From assembly GCA_025997135.1 (NCBI GenBank), contig BNUE01000019.1:1-18976 (forward strand): 18,976 nucleotides of DNA, given 5' to 3'. Below are positions 12,287-18,976 of the stretch, piece by piece. The first letter of the stretch is position 1. Every line of letters starts with the position of its first letter. Made by a program: the position numbers and the translations under genes. This DNA comes from a candidate division SR1 bacterium. Lineage in GTDB: Bacteria > Patescibacteriota > Gracilibacteria > Absconditabacterales > Absconditicoccaceae. A model generated the notes under the pieces. It ran no database searches. It saw only the letters and a program-made list of their open reading frames with translations, and had not been told where the DNA came from.

Positions 12287-12315
12287 TTGACTTTTGGAAA
12301 TTTGTGATGTAGTAT
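12287..12315 (+). promoter_or_regulatory. Possible antisense promoter facing the 177-aa gene
   Basis: TTGACT (12287-12292, within TTGACTTTTGG), a 17-nt spacer and TAGTAT (12310-12315) point right, with no plus-strand gene downstream. It would transcribe antisense through the terminator and body of the 177-aa gene. The -10 box is weaker than at 2314. Confidence 0.3.
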
Positions 12316-12333
12316 TCTTTAGTATAAGTTTTA

Positions 12334-12358
12334 TAAAAAAAGCCCTTTTTACGGGGCT
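12334..12358 (-). terminator. Rho-independent terminator of the 177-aa gene
   Basis: On the minus strand AGCCC, a loop CGTAAAAA and GGGCT are followed by seven T. It lies just past the stop of the 177-aa gene (12365) and upstream of the gyrA promoter, separating the two units. Confidence 0.85.
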
Positions 12359-12364
12359 ATGATC

Positions 12365-12898
12365 TTAGTCATATTGGAGTATACGATAAACATTTTTTAT
12401 ACCTGTTTTTTCGTTGTATCCCCAAGTAAAGATTTGAGATTCAATCCATGCACGATTTTGTTTGTTTAGATTATTATCGATGCATGTTTCTCTGTCTTCA
12501 CCAATCTTCACATATTGCCATGGAGCTAATATGTCTTTTAGATTGTCGATTTCTTGGATAAGCAAGTTTTTTAAACTGCATAATTCCTCTTTAATAAATG
12601 GATATTTAGAAGGATTATTGCACATCATCAACCAATATGATAAAAGCAACATATCAATGTCTGGATGTAAACATATACAGCCAGCTTCAGCACGTATGCT
12701 GTCGTCAATTTCCCGCAATACATTACAACAATCAGTGGAATGCTTTGTGATAGGAATTAACTCTTCTGGAGCTACGTTTTTTGCCCATGGGAAATAGTGA
12801 GTGATTATTCGTATTTTGGAGGTGTTTATCTCATAAATTTGAGCTTCCTCTCCTCTCCAATATACTTTTAAATTTTGTTTTAATTCGGTTGTTTCCAT
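12365..12898 (-). CDS. Hypothetical protein, cysteine-rich (177 aa)
   Basis: This 177-aa ORF has a consensus promoter, a Shine-Dalgarno-like AAGAGG before ATG 12898 and a terminator, so it is almost certainly expressed. The protein begins METTELKQNLKVYW and has several cysteines, including CCNVL and GCICLH, plus four or five tryptophans. I see no signal peptide, membrane segment or known motif. In contrast to its neighbours it has no TGA: all five glycines are GGN, so it would be translated identically under the standard code. This could reflect recent acquisition from a standard-code donor or chance, given so few glycines. The function is unknown. Confidence 0.75.
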   Translation of the reverse strand: METTELKQNLKVYWRGEEAQIYEINTSKIRIITHYFPWAKNVAPEELIPITKHSTDCCNVLREIDDSIRAEAGCICLHPDIDMLLLSYWLMMCNNPSKYPFIKEELCSLKNLLIQEIDNLKDILAPWQYVKIGEDRETCIDNNLNKQNRAWIESQIFTWGYNEKTGIKNVYRILQYD

Positions 12899-12946
12899 AT
12901 GGATGCCTCTTAAAATTTGTTAGTTATTTTTATTAATATACTCTTT

Positions 12947-12974
12947 ATTATACTCAAAAAAACTAAAAAGTCAA
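12947..12974 (-). promoter_or_regulatory. Consensus promoter of the 177-aa gene
   Basis: On the minus strand TTGACT (12974-12969), a 16-nt spacer and a perfect TATAAT (12952-12947) in the extended context GAGTATAATAAAG. It is divergent from the der promoter, whose -35 box begins 7 bp away. Confidence 0.75.
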
Positions 12975-12980
12975 TAGCAA

Positions 12981-13008
12981 TTGCATTTTGAAAGGAAATC
13001 ATTATACT
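12981..13008 (+). promoter_or_regulatory. der promoter
   Basis: TTGCAT (12981-12986), a 16-nt spacer and TATACT (13003-13008), 32 bp before the der start. It is back-to-back with the promoter of the 177-aa gene, so the two could share regulation. Confidence 0.6.
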
Positions 13009-13040
13009 GACCAATATTTACTTAATAAATACAAAATACA

Positions 13041-14765
13041 ATGAATATATGACTTATTGGAGCTACTAATGTCGGGAAATCTACTCTTTTTAATCGTCTG
13101 ATTGGGCAGTTTAGAGCAATCGTAACGGATATCCCAGGTACGACAACTGATATTATAAATCACAAGATGCAACTGGATACAGGGGATGTGCTTACTTTTT
13201 TTGATTCGCCTGGGTTGCTAGATTTTACTGATGAAGTACCGTATATTGAGTGGATTATTCAGCATTCTGATCTGCTTTTGTTTATGATCGATGATACTGT
13301 GGGAATTACCGCCAAGGAACAGCATATTCTCGATCTTATTAGAAAAGAGAAGAAGCAAGATCAGACTTTTTTGATAGTTAATAAACTGGATTTAAAACGA
13401 AAAGAATCTGATACAGAGCTTGCGATTAGTGATTATTATACGTTTTGATTTAAACAGGTTATATGAGTTTCTGCAAAAACAGAGAGAAATCTGCTGGAAA
13501 TTCATGATCAGATCGAAACTTTTCTAAAAGAGCGAAAAAACACTAATCCAACTGCAAATTTGAATGCTTGAGAGATAGAAAATCTGGATAAAGAGAAAAC
13601 TAAAATTGCCATTTTGGGTAAACCAAATGCTGGGAAATCGACATTACTCAATACTTTGGTCTCAAAATCACTTGCAAAAGTGTCTGACATTGCAGGTACT
13701 ACTAGGGATTATCTGGTATGAGAATTCACATATAAAGGTAAAGATTATATTGCCTACGATACAGCTGGAATAAAAAAGAAATCACAAATTCATGGAATCG
13801 AAAAAATAGCATACGATAAGACTAATTCGATGCTGGAATATTTGCGTCCGATTGTAATTTTTATGATTGACTGTACTCAGGGGATTACGCATAGGGATCT
13901 CACTTTGTTGCAGGAAATTCATAGTTTAGCTTTGCCGATGATTTTCGTCTTAAATAAGGTCGATTTAGTCAATCCGAAAGTGATAAATTGAATGATCGCA
14001 AATACACAAGAGCATCTATCTTTTGCTAAATATTTGCCAATTGTTCCGATGATCGCAAAAGATGGCTCATGAATTGATGAAATGATGAAAATGGTAAATT
14101 TGCTTCAAAAAGAAAATCAAAAAAGAATTCAGACTCGTGAACTTAATCAGACTCTGCAAACTGAATATCTTCAACGTCCACCTCGTTTTCCAAAATCTAA
14201 AATTGCAAAAATTTTGTATGCAACACAAATCGCAGTGGATGCTCCAACTTTTGTAATTTTCGTAAATCATAAATCTCGTGTGAATTTTTCATTCAAAAAG
14301 CGAATTGAGAATACTATTCGTCGTCATTTTGGCTTTATCTGAGTACCTTTGGTCATAAAATATAAAAACAGATGAGAAAGCTGAATGGAAAATGATGTGC
14401 AGGTTTCATACGATGAAAAAGAGGCAAACTTATACAATGCAGATGAGGAAACTATTGGTGAAAACTCTAAAAATAATAACAAACCTCGCAATGTTGTCCG
14501 TACAAAAGCAGAAATTGTACATAATAATAAATGAAAGAGAAAATGGGAAAAAGAGCAGTTAGAAACTAAGCCAACAAATGCTCGTACACAGTGATGAGAA
14601 AAAACTGTAAAATCTGTAAATGGATCTAAAACGGCTAAAAAACCAGTGTGAGCAGATCGTAGACCACCAAAGAGAATTAGTAAATATACCAATACTAGAA
14701 ATGTTAAACAGGGTAAAATTGATGATATGTTCTCAGATATTTATGGTAAGAAAAAGAAAAAATAA
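13041..14765 (+). CDS. der: Ribosome-assembly GTPase Der (EngA)
   Basis: Der has two GTPase domains in tandem and acts in maturation of the large ribosomal subunit. G domain 1: GATNVGKST (residues 7-15), DSPG (55-58), NKLD (114-117). G domain 2: GKPNAGKST (193-201), DTAG (240-243), NKVD (305-308). The KH-like domain follows, with [18 protein letters not shown] and [17 protein letters not shown]...[12 protein letters not shown]...PLVIKYK. At 574 aa it is longer than the usual 440-490. The extra roughly 130 residues after the KH domain are Lys/Arg/Asn-rich and low-complexity, ending DIYGKKKKK, plausibly an rRNA-binding tail. Many glycines are TGA, including Gly4. ATG 13041 is set by the P-loop; the A-rich leader has no Shine-Dalgarno sequence. 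Confidence 0.95.
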
Positions 14766-14775
14766 GCCAGATCTC

Positions 14776-14803
14776 TTGACATTTGACAAAAAAGGATTAT
14801 ACT
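14776..14803 (+). promoter_or_regulatory. Promoter of the VirD4/TraD-like ATPase gene
   Basis: TTGACA (14776-14781), a 16-nt spacer and TATACT (14798-14803) lie just after the der stop and 35 bp before the ATPase start. The -35 box is a perfect consensus. Confidence 0.7.
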
Positions 14804-14837
14804 TAAAAATAGTTTATTCCAATATTAAATAAAATAA

Positions 14838-17747
14838 ATGGTAGAAACTGTATGACAACCGATAAACTCTCGTAAAAATATGTATTTCCAGATCAAACCT
14901 TTCAAGGAAAATGATCGTGGAGTTCAGCATCGAGAAAAAATAGTTGAAAATTTGATTTCCCTCAAAGAAAAGACTATTTCTTTTGTAGTCAGTGGAAATT
15001 CTCAGGATATAAAATTTTACGTAAAACTTCCTACCAGTTTCAAAAATTACTTTGAAAATACTTTTTATTCTAGTTTTCCGACCTCTGATCTAGCAGATAC
15101 AGTTAATCCTAAATTTTCAAAAAGTAGAATTTGGGTTAGCTTTGCCAAGGATGAGTCGTTCAAAACTAGGGATTTCTTCCAAAAAGATGGTTCTTATCTG
15201 GATCCGATGAATGATTTGCTGGCATTATTTCAGAATGTAGACAAAAATTCTAGGTTAGACCTGTTTTTTGACTATACTTTCAAATTAGAAGAGACTTCTC
15301 GAGTGCAGGCTCGATGAATGATAAAAAGGTTCTTCAAACGAGTATGGACGCCTAGTGATTCCAAAAAGGATGATAAAGGTTCTGAAAAAAATTCAGAATG
15401 ACAAATTAAAAAAGAGATTTATTTTGCACTCTCGTATTCTATCACGACGGAGGATTCTTTCCTTAGGGATGGATTAGAAAAAAGTCTAAATTCAGCTTTT
15501 TCTCCTTTTGTTTCAAATGGTAAACCTGTCTTTACTAAAACGCAAGTTCGGAATTACTGTCAGTTTAGCGAAGTGGTGAATTTCTTTCATATGCCAACTC
15601 AGGCAAATTTCGTCAAATGACTGGACTATACCTTGTATCGTAAACTGCCATATCCGACAAATATACCAGATCTAGAGAGGTTCCCTGATGTTCGCGAGCT
15701 GACGACCCTGTGAAATACTGATTATAGAGGCGATAAAATCAAATTCGGGATCAAAGAGGAAGATAAATTTAGACATATGTACATAGTAGGTAAGACCGGA
15801 ACTGGAAAATCTACCTTCATCTCAAATATGATTATCTCAGATATGACCGCTTGAAATGGTGTCTGTGTTCTCGATCCTCATGGTGAATTGATAGATACAA
15901 TCATCGAATCTATCCCTTCAAATCGCATAAATGATGTGATACTTTTCGATGTTTCTGATTCTGAATATCCAATTGGTTTCAACTTACTTCAGGCAGATAA
16001 TGAAGATGAAAAAAACAGAATTGCATCAGGGGTTGTCTCGACTTTTGAGAAATTATTCGACAATTCACGATGACCTCGTCTGGAATATATCCTCAGAAAT
16101 GTGGTTCTATCAATCATTGACTATCCAAATGCGACATTGATGCACATTCTCCGCGTCCTTACTGACAAAGAGTTTCGTGAAGAGGTGGTTTCTCATGTCA
16201 AAGACCCAGTTTTGCTGAAATTCTGGAATAATGAATTTAATAAATGGCAGGATAGACAGAGAGAAGAGGCGGTGGCTCCGATTACAAATAAAGTCTGACA
16301 GTTTCTATCATCTCGTCTAGTTAGAAATATATTTTGACAACCGAGAACTAGGCTCTCTATGAGAAAAGCAATGGACGAGTGAAAAATTATCCTCGTAAAT
16401 CTATCAAAAGGTAAAATCTGAGAAGATAATGCAAATATGATTGGTTCGCTTCTCGTGACCAAAATTCAGATTGATGCGATGGCGAGGGCAGATACGGTAG
16501 CATATTTACGTCGTCCCTTCTATCTTTATATTGATGAGTTTCAGAATTTTGCGTCTAGATCTTTCGCCTCTATCTTATCTGAGGCTAGAAAATATAAACT
16601 TTCTCTTATTGTCGCCAATCAGTATACTTCACAACTTGCCGATGACATCAAGGATGCGATCTTCGGAAATGTAGGAACTATCGTGTCTTTCACATTATGA
16701 TATGATGATGCTCAAATGATGACCTCACAGTTTAAAGAGATGATAGGCACAAATGACCTGATTTCACTACCGAAATATACGGCTTATACTAGGCTTATGA
16801 TCGATGGAATCTCGTCTGATCCGTTCTCTATGAAGACTCTGCCGCCATTGCCAGTCGAAGAGGATGTGGAACATATTGAAAAAATCCGTAAACAGTCTCG
16901 TCAGAGATACTCTATGGAGAGATGACAACTAGAAAATCTTATGACTGCTCGAAATAAAAAAACCTTTTCAGTTCAGGAAAAAATAGCACAAAAAAGCAGA
17001 CTTGAAGGGCTTGGCTTGACTCCAGAGGAAACTAAAACTTTAAATGATATGGAGATCCAGCAGAATCTGCGACGTATGAATGATGTGATGATCGGATGAG
17101 AACTGGCTGATGGGATGATTATGAATCTAGAAAATCATGTTTTCAAGTATGTTTTCTTCACGAAACCGCCAGAACTTTCGGAAGTTGCGACTCTACAATT
17201 CAAACCTGGTGAAGAAATAGAAATAGAAGACTGAAAAAGACTAAAATTTGCCGTTTCTTCATATCAACATAATACTCAGAAATTAGGTGAAGACCCGCTT
17301 GTCCTTCGAGTAGGCTCCAAATCAGACATACGCCAACAACTCACAAATATGCAAGACTTGCTCTGACTTGAAATGGAGGCAGATAATCCAATGCAGCGAG
17401 TCCCTAATATCGAAAAATTAGCACCAGCACCTTCTTCACCTGTCATTGCGAAGGATAAGTGATGATCGTCGAATCTAGATCAAAATGCTTCAAATGCTTC
17501 CTCTTTCGCCGTCAATGATATCAAACTTGGCGAAACTTTTGACGGTTATGTAAAGCTAATCTATAACTACGGAATTTTCGTTACGGTCAAATGAGTCGAA
17601 TGATTATTGCACAAAAACTGGATTGCTACACTTCCTGACTGAGTAGATCGAAAGAAATATTACAATCCTGGTGATAAAATTAGAGTGAGGGCGAAGGAAT
17701 TTAAGGATATTGACTGAGAAAAGAAGGTGGTACGGAGTCAGAAATAA
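14838..17747 (+). CDS. VirD4/TraD-like (TraG-D C-terminal type) ATPase fused to an S1 RNA-binding domain
   Basis: This 969-aa protein resembles the cytosolic type IV coupling-protein-like ATPases common in candidate phyla radiation genomes. The N-terminal 300 residues are family-specific. Walker A is GKTGTGKST (318-326), followed by CVLDPHGELIDTII; Walker B is YIDEFQNF (Asp566-Glu567), followed by SFASILSEARKYKLSLIVANQYTSQL, the TraD/TraG recognition region. A charged helical stretch occupies about 670-750. Residues about 895-968 form an S1 domain (GETFDGYVKLIYNYGIFV...GLLHKNW...YNPGDKIRVRAKEF). I see no transmembrane helix, unlike true VirD4. No relaxase or other conjugation gene is in the window. 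DNA or RNA translocation or remodelling is inferred; the S1 domain suggests an RNA or single-strand substrate. Many glycines are TGA. The frame is continuous to TAA 17745-17747. Confidence 0.85.
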
Positions 17748-17755
17748 AATTGCTA

Positions 17756-17783
17756 TTGACTTTTGAGAAAATTTAAGTATAAT
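17756..17783 (+). promoter_or_regulatory. Consensus promoter of the 58-aa gene
   Basis: TTGACT (17756-17761), a 16-nt spacer and TATAAT (17778-17783) in the context AAGTATAATAAAG, starting 9 bp after the ATPase stop. The extended motif matches the promoters at 2314, 6637 and 12974. Confidence 0.75.
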
Positions 17784-17813
17784 AAAGAAGTATTAACATT
17801 TATAGGTGAAAAT

Positions 17814-17990
17814 ATGAAGATACCAATTATTCTTGGCTATCCTCCTGAAATTCCTCTTCCACGAGAATCTTATAAACCAGCAGAATATAATAAGTCTGCT
17901 CCAAATAAGAAAAATCAAGGAAAAGGCAGTATTAAATCTCAGAAATATGGTAGTACAAAGAAACTTCCTCAGAAAAAAGGAAAAATTTAA
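17814..17990 (+). CDS. Small basic hypothetical protein (58 aa)
   Basis: The frame is open from an upstream ATG at 17763, but that codon overlaps the promoter spacer. ATG 17814, with TAGGTGA before it, is the only start compatible with the promoter at 17756. The 58-aa protein begins MKIPIILGYPPEIPLP and continues as a disordered, Lys/Ser/Asn/Gln-rich tail ending KLPQKKGKI. Its five glycines are all GGN. I recognise no domain. The basic, unstructured tail suggests nucleic-acid or ribosome binding, as inference only. The promoter and terminator make it a stand-alone gene. Confidence 0.65.
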   Translation: MKIPIILGYPPEIPLPRESYKPAEYNKSAPNKKNQGKGSIKSQKYGSTKKLPQKKGKI

Positions 17991-17995
17991 ATCAT

Positions 17996-18017
17996 GGGGC
18001 TTTTGCCCCTTTTTTTG
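17996..18017 (+). terminator. Rho-independent terminator of the 58-aa gene
   Basis: GGGGC-TTTT-GCCCC followed by seven T, just past the stop at 17990. Confidence 0.9.
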
Positions 18018-18033
18018 CAAAAAAATTTCATAC

Positions 18034-18061
18034 TTGAAAATGATGCTATATTTTGTATAAG
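18034..18061 (+). promoter_or_regulatory. eno promoter
   Basis: TTGAAA (18034-18039), a 16-nt spacer and TATAAG (18056-18061), 40 bp before the eno start codon. Confidence 0.5.
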
Positions 18062-18100
18062 ATATGTATAAAAAAGTTTTTTATTTTCTAAAATATAATA

Positions 18101-18976
<876 letters not shown>

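Noticed and set aside
14838..17747. A conjugation or type IV secretion locus
   Set aside because: Only the ATPase is present; no relaxase, VirB-type channel genes or oriT features are in the window, and the protein lacks membrane helices.

Overview
This window comes from an AT-rich bacterium that reads UGA as glycine (genetic code 25). That code is known only from the Absconditabacteria (SR1) and Gracilibacteria in the candidate phyla radiation. Nearly every long gene here is broken by in-frame TGA under the standard code. The frames become continuous only when TGA is Gly, and TGA then falls on invariant glycines: the HIGH motif of valyl-tRNA synthetase, the P-loop of a cytidylate kinase-like protein and the first P-loop side of Der, and enolase DSRGNP and GASTGV. 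In the intact part of enolase 9 of 22 glycines are TGA. TAA ended every complete gene I could follow.

Layout. Positions 1-1106 (+) hold the end of murA, a tiny Lys/Ala/Pro-rich protein and a cytidylate kinase-like gene. Positions 1074-6434 (-) hold, in transcription order, a 140-aa hypothetical protein, a candidate non-coding RNA with its own promoter and terminator, ligA, a motor-less PriA C-terminal protein, and alr, which converges on and overlaps the kinase gene by 33 bp. A 54-aa gene with promoter and terminator sits at 6710-6874 (+). Positions 6977-12898 (-) hold valS, a gyrA-type topoisomerase subunit and a 177-aa hypothetical protein. Positions 13041-18976 (+) hold der, a large VirD4/TraD-like ATPase with a C-terminal S1 domain, a 58-aa basic protein and the beginning of eno.

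The genes are mostly housekeeping: cell wall (murA, alr), replication and repair (ligA, gyrA, PriA remnant), translation and ribosome assembly (valS, der) and glycolysis (eno). Each transcription unit tends to have its own sigma70-type promoter with an unusually constant 16-nt spacer, and many share an extended TTGACTTTT...AGTATAAT motif. Two such promoters point antisense into the 3' ends of genes.

Oddities most worth attention: the PriA-like protein that keeps all eight zinc-binding cysteines but lacks the helicase ATPase half and the GRAGR motif; the ATPase-S1 fusion; GC-rich palindromic segments translated in frame inside valS and gyrA; the candidate RNA at 5660-5971; and a foldback at the 3' edge, where eno is interrupted by an inverted piece of itself followed by an exact 126-bp direct repeat. 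The foldback looks like an assembly or amplification chimera rather than biology. I see no CRISPR array, tRNA, rRNA, transposase or defence locus.
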